Notes under the pieces: model-generated
Databases searched by the model: none
The model's input: only the letters and a program-made list of their open reading frames with translations
What the model was told of the DNA's origin: nothing
Shown: positions 46,150 to 58,008 of the stretch, one piece after another
How the letters are laid out: each line of letters opens with the position of its first letter
Position numbering within the stretch: the first letter of the stretch is position 1
Made by a program: the position numbers and the translations under genes
Assembly (NCBI GenBank): GCA_036924285.1
Contig: JAYKYS010000012.1
Coordinates: 7,378,001-7,442,000, forward strand
Length of the DNA: 64,000 nucleotides
Direction of reading: 5' to 3'
DNA from: Asterella californica
Taxonomy: Eukaryota; Streptophyta; Marchantiopsida; Marchantiales; Aytoniaceae

Positions 46150-47349
46150 TATATCAGTTCTTTAGATAGGCGAGAGGGTCTGAGCGATGCAGAGTTCAAA
46201 GAGATAAAGAGGAAGGCATATGATTATTTGTTGCAAGATAGATATCTTTGAAAGCGTCCAAAGAGAAGAGATGAAGCACTTCTACGAGTTATAGATGATC
46301 TGCAGACCAAGCAACAGCTGATGAAGGAGTTCCATGACACCTTGTGGGCTGGACATCGAGAAACTTGGGCTACCTACACAAAGTTAAAGACGCGATACTG
46401 GAGGAAAGGACTTTATCAAGATGTGATGAACTTTGTGAGCTCAAGCTTGCATTGTCAATTTTACTCAAAGATGCATTACAGGGATAGTCTGGTGTCAACT
46501 TATCCGTCTAGTATCCACTTCCAATGGGTTCTTGATTTGGTGGTGATGCCTCTCGGGTTATGGGGTATGAGGTACTTGGTGTTGGCTCAAGAAGACCTGT
46601 CCAACTTTCTAGAAGGACGAGCTTTGAGGGCGAAGACCACAGAGAGGATATATAGGTTTGTTATATATAGGATATCTATAGATATGCATCTATAAGGAGA
46701 TTGCATGTAGACATAGGAGAGTTGCATGATACGGAAGTGAAGGAGTTCTTTGCCCAACATGGAGTGAAACCCAAAACTCACTACTGCCGTGAATCCGGAA
46801 GGGAGTGGTAAGAGCGAGAGAGGACATCCATAGATTGTTCAAGCCTTGGTAAAGGCATGCAATGGTAGACATAGACAGTGGCTTAGGTTGCTCCTCTTTG
46901 CTCTGTGGGCTGTCAGGACGTCACATTGCACTATTATTGGGTACATGCTCATTGAACTGATGCTGGGTCAAAAGCCGATTATGTCGACAGAGGAGGACTT
47001 TCTTACATGGACTATTTTATCGTGGAAAGACGGAATGGATCGTGTATAACTTCTTGCACTTCGAATCAGGCAGTTAGACAGGTTTGACAAGATCCACAAG
47101 CTCCGACCTAAGACCATACATGCTGGAGACTAGGTTTTGGTGTATGATAGTACGCTAGATAACCAGCACTTTACGTTTCTGAAATTTTCTAGAAGGTGGT
47201 TTGGTCTGTATGTTGTCTTAGAAGTGCATCAAAATGCTACTTATTCTTTGCAGGAGCTTGATGGTACACCTCTAAGGCTTCTTGTCGTCGGCAAGCGTAT
47301 CAAGTTGTTCAAAAGAAGAGGAGAATTTGTTGAGCTAGCCGAATTTTAG
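46150..47349 (+). pseudogene. Pol remnant G: integrase with GPY/F-type tail
   Basis: The zinc-binding part is visible (KEFHDTLWAGHRE, then SSLHCQFYSKM, with one Cys changed to Ser). Catalytic-core segments follow in shifting frames (VLDLVVMPLGL, GMRYLVLAQEDLSN), then ACNGRHRQWLRLLLFALWA and MLIELMLGQKP. The tail at 47137-47349 reads VYDSTLDNQHFTF, SRRWFGLYVVLEVH (GPY/F-like) and KRIKLFKRRG. No chromodomain is visible after it. Several stops and frameshifts make it inactive. Confidence 0.75.
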
Positions 47350-47481
47350 GAGTCAGATTAGATGATGGATGCTGATGCAGATCTGCTATTTGACGAAGAC
47401 GTTGAAAGTGTTGAAGAGCACGATGAAAATTTAGAGAACCTTGGAGACTAGTGGAAGGGTTGGCACATATTGGAGGATGTC

Positions 47482-47500
47482 CAGGTTTGGAGGGGATGAA
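47482..47500 (+). other. Polypurine tract of element G
   Basis: The sequence aggtttggaggggatgaa directly precedes the LTR start tgtcat. It lies at the expected place between pol and the 3' LTR. Confidence 0.6.
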
Positions 47501-49193
47501 TGTCATATTGCATGACGTTCCACATGATGAAACGAAACTTCAGAAGACACTCAGATTGACATTTGTTAAAGAAGTTGCACCCCAGCTTATCAAGTTGAGT
47601 AGGAGCTAAGCTAGGACTTCGCTTGACAAGTGAAGTCCTAGCCTGAGTTGAAATATCACCTTGAAGGGAGCAAAAAATTCCAGAATGCGGAGCTCGCTGA
47701 GAAGAGCGACTTCATGCTTTCGGTTGCGAGAAAAAACATTATAGGTGATAATTAGTACAAGTCTTAAGTTATGAAAAGTGTGAAAGAGAGAAATCTGTTG
47801 ATTCTGGCTCGTGACTCGAATTCATGATCTGACAGTGTGCATGCATAGGTGTTAGCGAGTACTATAGTTTTGACTCCTTATTCACTAAAAATGAAGTTGT
47901 ACAGAGAAGTTGGTGTAAGACAAGCTAGTAAAGACTATAGAGATAATTTCTTTTAGAAATATGCACCAACTGTATTTGCTTTTCTAATGGAAACATGAAA
48001 CAGAGACCATACCAGTGGTAAGGGCGTCCACCTAGGAACAAGAGGTCTCCGGATCAAATCCTCCTGGCTTGTGTTTCCTATTCCGACATGTTGACCTCCT
48101 AGATGAGAGTCTATGTTGGATATGTAGTCACATCCTGCATATCTAGCGACGAGAGATCAGTATCTCTCTTAATCATGGACTTCCTGGCCTAAGTCTCCGC
48201 ATGTCACCTTGGTTATAACACAGGAGATACCTTGTGCGCATATGGGAGAGCTGTAAGCCTTGTGGGGTGGCTTCATAAGTGTAAAGGCTTCAGCCTACAT
48301 TGGATGACCTGTAACTATAACCAAGGTGGCATCAAGATGACATCAAGAGCTTGGAAATTTTTAATAAGCAAGGGCTCAGCTTGACAAGAGGCTGCTTGAT
48401 TGTTACGTAAATAATAAGAAGGGTCTAGCTTAGCAGGAGTCTGCTTATTTGATAAGTACAGTATGCTTATAAGGACCCTAGCTTAGCAGAGATGTTAGGG
48501 TTTGGAGAAAATAGCCGACGCCGTGCGAAGGAGGGTATTCTACTTTTTGTATGAAGGAGCTGTCGAGTCGCGCAGGAGGAAGCTTAGGGTTGAGAAGATC
48601 AAATTTCTGAGAGATTTCAACTGTGAGGTTGTCGTAGAGAGAAGGACAGGGTTTAGGAGCTTGAACTTCGTCTATTATATTGTTTGAAGACAAAATTACC
48701 TTTTGAGTGGATAGGAGACAGTCTTACTGAATGGAGGATCGGGTTGACAGTCTGTGGAGGACTTTGGTTCATCACTGGATCAAATTTCTGAGAGAAATAA
48801 GAATTAGGGCTTTGAGTTTCACCTACTAAATTATTTTTGAGATGAATTGACAAACAAGAACATTTTTTTGAGTGGAGGAAGAAGACTAAGATTGAGAAGG
48901 TTGGATTTCTGAGAAATTTCAGTTGTGAAACTATTGCAAGTAAGGAAATAAAGCGTTGAGAGTTCAGATTTCTTCTATTGTTGCGTTTCAAGGTGGATCG
49001 ATCTTTTGTGAAGAAGAATTGATTCTGTTGAGTAGTAATAGACTGTCAGACAAAGTTTAATATCTGTGAGAGGCTTTTAGCAGTTGAGGACAACCAGCTT
49101 GGCTCTTGTCTTCTTATTCGATCTCTACCTTCATTCTGAGAAGTCGATCACATTCAGAAGGCTCGTCCTTTTTGAGAAAGACTTTCCTCGACA
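47501..49193 (+). repeat. LTR, family B (B2), 3' LTR of element G
   Basis: It starts tgtcatattgcatgac and ends tttcctcgaca, 1693 bp, the longest intact B copy with B4. It contains the tRNA-like segment at 48003-48068 and several agcttagcaggagtctgc-type subrepeats (48370-48490). The outer flank is atgt. It lies immediately after the polypurine tract, so it is the 3' LTR of the pol remnant before it; no 5' LTR was found. Confidence 0.8.
48003..48068 (+). other. tRNA-like segment with pol III-type A and B boxes
   Basis: Within LTR B2, accagtggtaagg (A-box-like) is followed about 30 bases later by ggatcaaatcc (B-box-like). Equivalent segments occur in B4 (61700-61757) and, reversed, in B3 (37272-37331). 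No cloverleaf acceptor stem can be drawn, so it is not a functional tRNA. It may be a tRNA-derived SINE head captured by the LTR. Confidence 0.45.
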
Positions 49194-49469
49194 ATGTACT
49201 ATATAGGTGCGGAGTATGTGGACTATGTCTATAGAATAAAGATGAATTCTTTTTTTAGTACACTCAGTAGTTTTCTATACCTATGAAGAAATAGTTCTCT
49301 CACGATGAGTCGCAAGGAATTCTCTTTCAGATGGTTGTCATTTCTGAATCATTGAGATTTTGCACAAAAAAGAGGTTCCGTCAAGAGAACTCAGGAATCG
49401 AGAGACATATTATTTTCAGGGATTTTTTACCGATAGTATTTCTTCTTCTTTTAGACATATTTGATCTCA

Positions 49470-50455
49470 TGTCGCGACTCTCAATCTCAAGATCGAGCGT
49501 AGAAGCGAACAACAGAACTCTAATGGACTTGCGCTAGGTTGTGAACGTTGCGAGTAGGACTTAACGGCTTGACCGGAAAGTAGAGAACAGAAGAACCCTA
49601 AGTGGTTCTCTGAACCAAAGTTGAAACATTGGGCTAGGACGTGAGGGCCTATCCCAAGAAGACCCCAAACGGAATGCAAAGACAAGTCTAGAAATAGACC
49701 AAAGCGCGAGATCGAAACATAAGTTTGAGACGTAAGTCCGCTGCAGACGGACCCTGGTTGGATGCTGGTCCGAACCACAGGGTCCAAGTCTGGTGCTGGA
49801 CCACGGTTCTTGAGAAAAGTCCCAAGTGTTGGAGCTCCAGTGACGTTTTGGGTCGTAGACAGAGCTCCACGTAAGATCTCGAGGCAAGTAAGATATCATT
49901 GAAAAGGTCTCGGCAAGAGCTTTCCAGTGATATGCATAACACCTCGATCTGACATCAAAGCAGAGAATTATGACCAATCTCGTGATTGGGTTGTGATATA
50001 ATTTTCAGGGATCAAAGAGGAAGGCGGGGCGTCGATCCTCATAAGTATATATGAGGGGGGCTTGATGCCTAAGTGGGCCATGACGAGTCATCCAACCTCA
50101 AGGTTCAGCGGACAGACTCAGGGGACATGAGGTGATAACTGGACCAGTACCAAAGCATATTTCGGTCTAGACTTGGACGTCTAGACTTAGGAACAACCCA
50201 AAGGCTAAGACAAGACTAAGGAACGAGATGGAAGGTTAGACTACCGTTCGAGAGCTTGGATCCAGACGAAAATCACGGACTGTTGGGCCGCTAGGTGTAC
50301 TTAATGTGCCGTTTAGGAACCTGGACTTTATGAGAAGTTTGTCTCAAGTAATTTTGTGACTTGTTCATGTTTTGGGACCGACCTAGTCGGGTCTAGTTCG
50401 AGACTTAGGGAATGTTAAGCTTGAGAGTTAGAGAGACGGTCTGACTTCGGTCCGG
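49470..50455 (+). repeat. Old, truncated chromovirus LTR
   Basis: It starts tgtcgcgactctcaatctc and follows the 25069 LTR through most of its length (the segments ctccagtgacgttttggg and gtctagacttggacgtctag). Divergence is far higher than between the two LTRs of the 25-34 kb element. Homology is lost near 50455, just before the end. No internal sequence adjoins it. Confidence 0.85.
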
Positions 50456-51579
50456 TATCTTGTCAGATTTGCGTGAAGGTTGTCTAAGAAAACGTGAGGT
50501 TCTTGACTGTGGTGATGTAGTGTGTCGAATGAAGCAAGACAGAGAGAAATAACCACGAGAACAAGCATCGCAAGGTATACCAACTCCTACTTTATATACA
50601 CTCCCGATTCTTCTTCTATAAGAATGCAAAGTACAGAAACAAACTTGAGCAATCTGTAATATGCGTCAACCTCTCTAAAACGAACCTCTGAATCTCATCC
50701 TAGACCCAAAACTATCGAAGCGAGAGAAACATCTCTTTGCTAACAAAAAGAGCTGCACCAGTGTCACACGATTCAAACCCAAGTCCAAACAACGTCCATT
50801 TACAAACCCTTAGCTAAGCTAGCTACCACAAGTTGTACATAACCAACTAGATTTCTAACGAACTCAAAAGGACGAAAATCATAGAGAAGGAACCGGAAAA
50901 GATCTATTTGAGAACTTCCTTCTTTCGCCAAACGATCTTCATATGTCAATAAGACCTTCCTTCTTGACTCTGTTGGCCTCAAGAACTCTCAAATCTGACT
51001 CCCGACAACCGAGATATCGCTGATTTTCGGTCGTAGGTGACCGAACCTCCAAAAACCCCTTCTTGCAGCTTAGAATCACGCACACCGTCAAACGAATAGT
51101 CTGATTTGAGATCCGTCTTCTCTGGTAAGTAGATCTAGCTACCTTGAACTCAACGAGACTCCAAACAAGTTGTTTTGAGTTCTCCTCACGAAACCACACA
51201 AGAAATTTAGTCGTAAGAAGTAAAAAGAACTAACATAAATCGACTCCTTGCGACTCAAACTCGCTCACCACACCCAAACCAACAATGTAATCCACATACG
51301 GTCTTCTCTTATGCGTAGATGAAGACTATCTGATCGCATAGGCACCAAGAACGAAGAGCTTGGCTCACTGATCGGAAAGAACGACCCAACCTCAGGTTGC
51401 ATGCGATGAAAAATTGACGTAAGCGTTTACCTGCTAGTCAATTTTACCCAGAACTCTCAAATCGGCCGATGAAACTTCGTATTGTCTTCAATTTCCCAAA
51501 GAACTAGACGTTCTGATTCCAATAGATCCAAGGACAACAAGTTTGGACTCCGGAACAGCCGGAACGGTCCAACTTTGCT
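50456..51579. other. Unassigned stretch
   Basis: No gene is recognised. The start (50470-50540) loosely resembles the distal end of A-family LTRs (gaggttcttgactgtggtgatg), so it may be the edge of a further LTR family. Minus-strand frames here show no domain. Confidence 0.4.
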
Positions 51580-51804
51580 TCACAAGTCACTGAAGCACTC
51601 CAAAATCTTTCCCTGCATCTCAATTTCTCCCAGAACACACTCCTTGATCTGCCTCTTCATGAACCATCTTAACCAGTGCATAGCCTGCACAGATCTGAAC
51701 CCAATGGCGCCTTGCGGTTTGCATTGGATCTCCAAATCTCTCGAACCGTCCGCCGACAGGTTGCAAGTGCAATCTAGTCCCTTAAGCTGCCCCTTTACAT
51801 CAGC
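51580..51804 (-). pseudogene. D-family coding fragment, copy 2
   Basis: An open minus-strand frame of 74 residues ends at TGA (51580-51582): ADVKGQLKGLDCTCNLSADG at the start, GAIGFRSVQAMHWLRWFMKR in the middle, ECVLGEIEMQGKILECFSDL at the end. The 24054-24290 copy keeps the same words with stops. The fragment begins exactly where LTR A4 of element H inserted. I do not recognise the family. It could be an exon of a host gene or part of an older repeat; homology between copies continues a little past the TGA. Confidence 0.4.
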
Positions 51805-51806
51805 GA

Positions 51807-53143
51807 TGTCATTGTGAGAGTTTTCTTAAAAAGGACGAAACCTTCTGACTGTGATATGATCGTGAATGTTGTGTTACATATACTCAGAGAAACATTGGAC
51901 TTCTGGCCGTGGTGATCTACTCGAAGAAGTATTGGGGTTCAGGTTGTGGTTGCTTACTACAGAGGTAGGCTCCAGATCATAAGGGCACTATAAACCCTCA
52001 CACAGGTCGAATGGATCCTCTAGTATGTTCAGAAAAATGAAAATCATGTTGAACTAGCAGTAATAAGATCAGACAGTGAACTTTAACTCTCAAGTTAAGG
52101 CTTCATAACTTCTCCTACATGTAACTGAGGTCCTACTGAATACGAAATTTCATCCTGAGATCAAATAAGAGCACCGAGATATTGGCAGAAACGTTCTGAG
52201 CAAAGAAATTACGGTAATTTCAAGTATCCAGACAGCTATTTTGACCTAGAACAGAGAATTGGCTGGATAACTTTCAATGATTCTTACAGGATTTGGAGTC
52301 TACAGCATGGTGAACATCCTTGTGAAATTTGACCTCTTGATTGTACACAGTTCTCCATATCTCGTTCTCTGAAATTGTTGCTCTAGATTGAGAGCTTTTC
52401 AGACCCCCTCTGCTTCAGCGGTCGCCTTGAATTACTCACTCACTCAATTGACATGAAAATTTGTAAACAGTCGTAGCCCTGCTGACAGTGAACGCGACCA
52501 CGAAGGTTTGAAGTGATTTTCTCAATGCTGCTACGATTGACACCGAAAACGTCAAAATCAACAAAAGTGATACAATTCTGACACAATCCGAACTTCAATC
52601 TGCCATAACTCCTTCTTTATTGCTCCAAATCGATCAAGAATTTGACTGACAGCGACTGACACGACGAGCCCTATCCTCCTGTGTCCTCAGATTCCAAAAT
52701 CCTTACCAAATGCTCAAACTCCTCTTTTGACCCCTACTTCTAAGTTTAGTATTTTATTAAAGATAAAAATAGATCAATGGAAGTTCATAGCTTCACTTCC
52801 CTGTCCTTTTGTGCCTCAAACCACGTGGTGACTTCATTTCACACATAGGCTACCACGTCAAGCCCCTAAAGTGCCAGCGTAAATCTTAAACTACATGCGA
52901 AGACATGTAAAATGACACGTAATCCTGAAAGACAACTTAAACACGCTAGAAAGCATGCATGGACGACATGTAAGTGCAACCCATGAGGTTAAACTCTATC
53001 AACACGGTAAACAACCTACTAAGACTTAAAATTTATAACATTCTCTAGAATTGACTTCTCTGAGGTCCTAACTTCACTCAGAGAGACTAACTCCTGACAG
53101 AGAGGTGAATTATTTACTATGTGAAATGATTCACATCACGACA
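51807..53143 (-). repeat. LTR, family A (A4), 3' LTR of element H
   Basis: On the plus strand it runs from tgtcattgtgagag to ttcacatcacgaca, 1337 bp. On the minus strand it directly follows a polypurine tract and the pol remnant H, which fixes the true orientation of family A. The outer flank is gcga (51803-51806). Confidence 0.85.
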
Positions 53144-53164
53144 TCCACCCCCTCTAAACCTGCA
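53144..53164 (-). other. Polypurine tract of element H
   Basis: The minus strand reads aggtttagagggggtgga immediately before the LTR start tgtcgtgatg. The purine run and position identify the plus-strand primer site. Confidence 0.75.
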
Positions 53165-53201
53165 CATCCTCTGGCATGTGCCAACCTCTTCATCCTTCTA
53201 T

Positions 53202-54435
53202 CTATTCTTCATCATCATCACTCTCCTCCGCCTCAGCCTCTTCAATTGACTCGTCTTCGTCTCTCGTCATCCCCTGTTCAGACTCTAAAAAGTTGAACAA
53301 ATCTACTAATCCTCCACGTTGTTTGAATAACTTCACTCGTTTGCCAGCCACAGATAGTTTCAAAGGAGTACCATCCAACTCACATAAACTATAAGTGGTA
53401 TTGTCATAAACATCTAGCACAACATAAGACCCGAACCATCTTTGCGAGAACTTACGAAGTGTAGAATGTTGGTTCTCTAGCGTGCTATCATACATCAGAA
53501 CCCAATCACCAACACGTATTGGCTTCGGTCATAGTCGGTGAGTCTTGTCGAAACGCTCTTTGTTTTTGACTCGGGCCACCTTCAGCTTCTCTTGCGCCTC
53601 AGCAAGATCCTCCTCCCTTCGCTCCAACTGCCTAGTTCGTAAAGCAAGGAGTGAAGTATGATCCATAACATCTTCCCAGGAAGGTGTTATAGATCATAGC
53701 CCACGTAAGAAAGTCCTCCTCAGCAGGCATGATTGGCTTCTGCCCCAACATAAGTTCAACTGGCATATAACCAGTCGTAGTACAGTGTGTAGTTCTATCA
53801 GCCCACAAAGCAAATAAAAGTAATCTCCGTCATTCTCTAGACCTACCATCACATGCTTTCACTAAAGCGTGAATAATAGAAGGGTGTCATCGTTCACTCT
53901 TATCAATGCCTTCTGGATTCATGGCAGTAGTAAACCGAAGCATTACTCCATAACGAGCAAAGAACTCCTTCGCTTCTGCGTCTCTCAACTCGTCCTTATC
54001 TGCTCGTAATCTTCCAACAGATCCATAATGACAGATGATATCTTCAAGCACATACCTACATATATTCTCTGTAGTCTTTGTTCGTAGTGCTCGTCCCTCC
54101 ACATAGTTGGAGAGATCTTTTCGAGCCAACACCAAGTAACGCATTCCTCATAATCCCGGCGGCATCATCATAAGATCAAGGACCCACGAAAAATGCATAC
54201 TAGGTGGATAGATATGTATAATTTCATCTCTGTAACGGACTTTAGAGTAGAACTGACAGTGCAGACATGACCCAACAAAATCCACTACATTTTTATACAA
54301 ATCCTTCCACCAGTATCGCTCCTTCATCTTCGTGTATGTAGCCCAGACTCCACGGTGTCTAGCCCACAAGGTGTCATGAAACTCCTTAAGCAGATGCCAC
54401 TTCGTCGGTTGATCATCCACCACTCTAGTAAGCAT
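53202..54435 (-). pseudogene. Pol remnant H: integrase
   Basis: Minus-strand frames, in order, give the zinc-binding part (KEFHDTLWARHRG, then GSCLHCQFYSKV), the core (VLDLMMMPPGL, MRYLVLARKDLSN, SVGRLRADKDELRDAEA), TTAMNPEGIDKSER, and the tail VYDSTLENQHSTL, SQRWFGSYVVLDVY (GPY/F-like), KRVKLFKQRGG with an acidic end. It is broken by stops near 53890, 54146 and others. No chromodomain follows. It is better preserved than copy G. Confidence 0.75.
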
Positions 54436-55503
54436 TCTATTTCTTCTCTCCGGACGTTTTCACAGATAACCTTCTCGTAGAAAGTAACCCTACGTCTTTC
54501 ATCTGATCTCCTTGAACTCTGCATCGCTCCAACCTTCTCGTCTGCATAATGTACTCGGATAGAATCCAACGTCATGGAACTTCTCCGTATAGAACTCCTC
54601 GTTGAACGTCAGTGATTCCAAGTCTGAAGTCTGCTGATCAACTTGGCACCAAACGTCTCTCTTCTCTTCATCTTCGACTTCTATAATCATCTCATCCTCA
54701 TATGTATAAGGAGCCCTAGATAACATGTCTGCAACAAGATTATCCTTTCTTGCTATATGTTTCAGCTCAAGGTTCATACACCGGATATAAGCAATCCATC
54801 GTAGCATTGCTATGTCTAGAGTATTATAGTTTGCTATCATACCTAGCAAAGACAAACAATCTGTTTCTAAAACCACACGGGCACCTATCAAGAACTCTCG
54901 ATCTACCTTCATAGCAGTAACAGCTCTCCACAACTCACGCTTCACTTGAGGATAGTTACGTTGCCTATCTGTTAAGATTTGAGCTCCAAACCTAAAAACA
55001 AATCGTACACCATATGCGTCTTCCTGGCCAACTGCTCATCCAATCGCCTTTGGACTCGTGTCAACAGTCAGTATGATAAGTCTTCTGCTCTCATAATTAA
55101 GTCTCCTTAGTACAAGTGGAGACTTCAGAATCTCTTTCAGCTGCTCCATCGTCTCGTGATGTTCTTGCCGCCAAGTAAACCTCTTCTCCTTTCTCAGATG
55201 TGCATACAAAGGCTCGGCAATGTGTGCATAATGAGGAATACTCACACGAAAGAACACACAAGCTCCTAAGAATCGGCAAACCTCAGTGATGTTGGTACAG
55301 TCTGCTATCCTTGCTATAGCATCTACCTTCTCTGGGTTCGGTCGTCTTCCCAAAGTACCACACAAGTGACTCACCACCACAATCTCTAACATTCCAAAAC
55401 GAGATTTGGTACCTGACAGAGTGAGGTGTACCTCTTCCAAGGGCATCAGAATCTTTTCCACATCTCGAATGTCGAACTGAAAGTCATCAGACCATATTTC
55501 CAA
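54436..55503 (-). pseudogene. Pol remnant H: RT C-terminus and RNase H
   Basis: The frame from 55503 begins in the middle of RT (RDVEKILMPLEEVHLTLSG, RRPNPEKVDAIARIAD, FLGACVFFRVS) and runs into RNase H (LTVDTSPKAIG). After a stop near 55036 it continues at 54945 with ELWRAVTAMKVDREFLIGAR, LETDCLSLLGMIANYN, NLVADMLSRAPYTYEDEM. The RT active site, protease, gag and 5' LTR are missing, so the element is 5'-truncated near 55.5-55.7 kb. Confidence 0.75.
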
Positions 55504-55699
55504 CTATGTACAATATAACTATTCTCTGAATCTTGAGCAATCTCTTCGTCAAGCTCTTGTGATCCCACAGGCTGCTCAAGCGAGATTATAGTCGTAGCAG
55601 ATCCATCACTCTTACTATCCCGTCCTACAAGAGTGGTTTTTGAAAACCTTTACTCCTACATATAGGAGAATCTCTCAAAGTCTGTCGGTTTTGTGGTGC

Positions 55700-57654
55700 T
55701 CACAATTTACAGGATTTACGATTTTTTGAAATTTTTGAAGTTAATAACATGTTTGTGTAATTGAGATAACCTTGTTACTTAAGATTATATCTTGCTTAGA
55801 GGAAGATGATCTTAAGGTCTTTTTGTAAGGAGAAGTCGACTTCTTCAGAAAATGGAAGACGGACATCTTCTGAGAAAACGTCTTCTCGGTTGTATCGTCC
55901 AGAAGATAGAAGACGGAAGACGAGTGTCTTCCAGAAGATAGCAACCACGACTGCAAGGGTACCAACCACGCATCACCTAGGAGAGGGGTAGGTGTACCCA
56001 TCAGATAGCCACCATGGTAGTAGGTAGGACGAGGAAGTCGAACCCCTAATCGTGCAGGGAAGATACGGGAGAAGGCACATTAGTACAAAATCAGTCGCCT
56101 GCTTCCCGCACCAAAGACCCACCGTGCTTTGAATGTCGATTGCAATCGGGGTATCGAATTGAGTGGTGGAAGCAAGGAGAGTGAAATTGTGAACATAAGA
56201 TCGAATTGAGGCCAGAGAATGAGCGAGATCGATTCTGTTAAGCTGGAAGCACAGTCGAGCTGAGAGAATCCCTGCGGATTTCAGGAAGCAGACATTGAGG
56301 GTCGATTAGAGAGGTTCGAAGGTGGAGCAAGATCTATTGTAGCAGTCTAGTGGCGCAGCTCAAGATTGACGACAGTAGTAGGATCGTGGGATCGCACTGG
56401 AGCTAGGATTGACGAGTGGAAGTGCGCAGAAGACTGAAGGCGCACCAGAAGCAGCCAGAAGCTGTACTGAGGTTCTTCCCGTGTTCTTTCTCTTTCCCAC
56501 CGCTTCCCGTCTCTGATTTGATGTTCTCCGCGCTTCCTCGTTTGTTTACAAGAAGCCCATCGATCGATTTCCTACCCTGAACTTTCTTCTATGAGAATTG
56601 GGCATGGAAGCGCTGTCCAATTTTTGAGAGCCATCTTCCCACTTCCTCCCAAGTTGGAATCGAGCTTCCCCACCTCTCATTCTTAAATTTGATCACTTGG
56701 CTATCAATTTCTCTACCTTACCACATCTTTGTTCCCGAACGCATGGACAGAAGACGCTTCTGAACATCTGAACATCTTCAGAAGACGCTTCTGAACATCT
56801 GAACAAGACGCTTTTGAATGTCTGAACGTCTTCAAAACCGACTGTGTTCAATTCATATCGAGATTGGATTGGATTGGTTTTGAGTTGAGAGCGGCTTGGT
56901 ACGAATCCTAAGTGACTTAGTGAGTTGATTGTTGTTTCGAGAAGCTGGAAGTTGGGAACCAAGTCTGTGCCTCCCGATCTTCTGAGCTTCTCAAATCCAC
57001 ATCTTCCTAGAGAGACTAGAAGATTGGAAATGTGCGAGAAGACGTGAGGGTCCTTTACGGGTCTCTTCTGTCCGACCCATAGCAACCTATTCCTTCTTCT
57101 TCCCGAACTTAGAAGAGAGTTGTGAGAAGTCTTGCTGGCAGAATCTGGAGAGAATGGTCGAGGGTCATGTCTTCCCGTCATGTAGCAAGCTTCTTCTGAG
57201 CGTGTATGAGAGATAAAGAGTCGGAAGAACAGAGTATGAATGTTCCGTGTCTGTTGTGAGATTAGATTGCGTGTCGGAAGACGAAGACAGGTGAGACCAG
57301 TGATGGGAAGCCTGGCTGCGAGAAGTCTTCCGAGTACGTCAGTTAATCGGAAGTTGTCCCATGAGTCTTCTTGGAGACCACTGTCACAGTAGGAGCTCGC
57401 GACCATCTTCTGAACTTTTCGTACACTCTACTTCTCACATATCTTGTATCTTCTGTTAGGAAGTAGGATAAAAAGCAAGGTTGGTTGTCTTCTTGGGAAT
57501 CCATGCGATGCCTTGCTTAGTTAGGATTGTTTAGATATAGCTTGGAAGACGAGAAATACTTAAGAAGCGTTGTTAGAATCTCGGAAGACGGAATAGCTAT
57601 CTTCTGGAAGACTAGATCCGTCTTCTGAGAGAGTGGAAGCTGGACTGTGAGGAC
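55700..57654. other. GAAGAC-rich upstream part of E-family copy 2
   Basis: No supported gene. The plus strand is full of gaagac and its complement gtcttc, like 1-4150. A 237-codon minus-strand frame at 56693-57406 is Ser/Arg-rich with no domain; I read it as a by-product of composition. A short minisatellite lies at 56750-56838. Confidence 0.4.
56750..56838. repeat. Minisatellite of about 30-bp units
   Basis: Three imperfect units of agaagacgcttctgaacatc plus 6-11 bases lie in tandem. Because agaagacgcttct is itself close to palindromic, the units could also fold. Confidence 0.8.
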
Positions 57655-58008
57655 TTGGGAAGGACTGAGCCTTTGGCTCACAACAAGTACGTGTGGCTTA
57701 GTGTAACAGAGGCTCGAAGCATGTTGATGCATCCTCAAGGGTTGGTGTTGTCGGCAGCAGAGTTGACAGAGGCCAAATCCTTCATCAAGGAGTTGGATCT
57801 CGACTTCTTCCTATGGGACTGGAACCTCGCGATCCAGGGTCTTCTGGAGGAGGTTTGGACAGCACTGCCTCCTCACAACCTTGTACTTGCGAAGGCAGGG
57901 GTAGCTCGTGGAAGACCATCTTCTTGGACGACGGAGTGATGGCACAGGGTCTTTCACATACTGGAATCCAAGAACCGGGGGTACGAGCTCGAGAAGAAGA
58001 TCTCACCC
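57655..58008 (+). pseudogene. E-family protein, N-terminal part, copy 2
   Basis: The plus-strand frame from 57655 (also open upstream) reads NKYVWLSVTEARSMLMHPQG, LTEAKSFIKELDLDFFLWDW, then shifts frame near 57840-57940 into EDLTHDIREVACVWKH. Composition is like a folded protein, with tryptophans and hydrophobic spacing. I do not recognise the family. It precedes the coiled-coil part and would be one protein if the frameshifts were absent. Confidence 0.45.

Noticed and set aside
48003..48068. Functional tRNA gene
   Set aside because: A- and B-box-like words are present, but no acceptor stem or clear anticodon arm forms.
53144..55503. Endogenous pararetrovirus
   Set aside because: The integrase zinc finger, integrase core and flanking LTR with polypurine tract fit a Ty3/gypsy retrotransposon instead.
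56693..57406. 237-codon minus-strand frame
   Set aside because: It lies in a GAAGAC-biased region where the complementary strand stays open by composition; Ser/Arg/Leu-rich with no domain.
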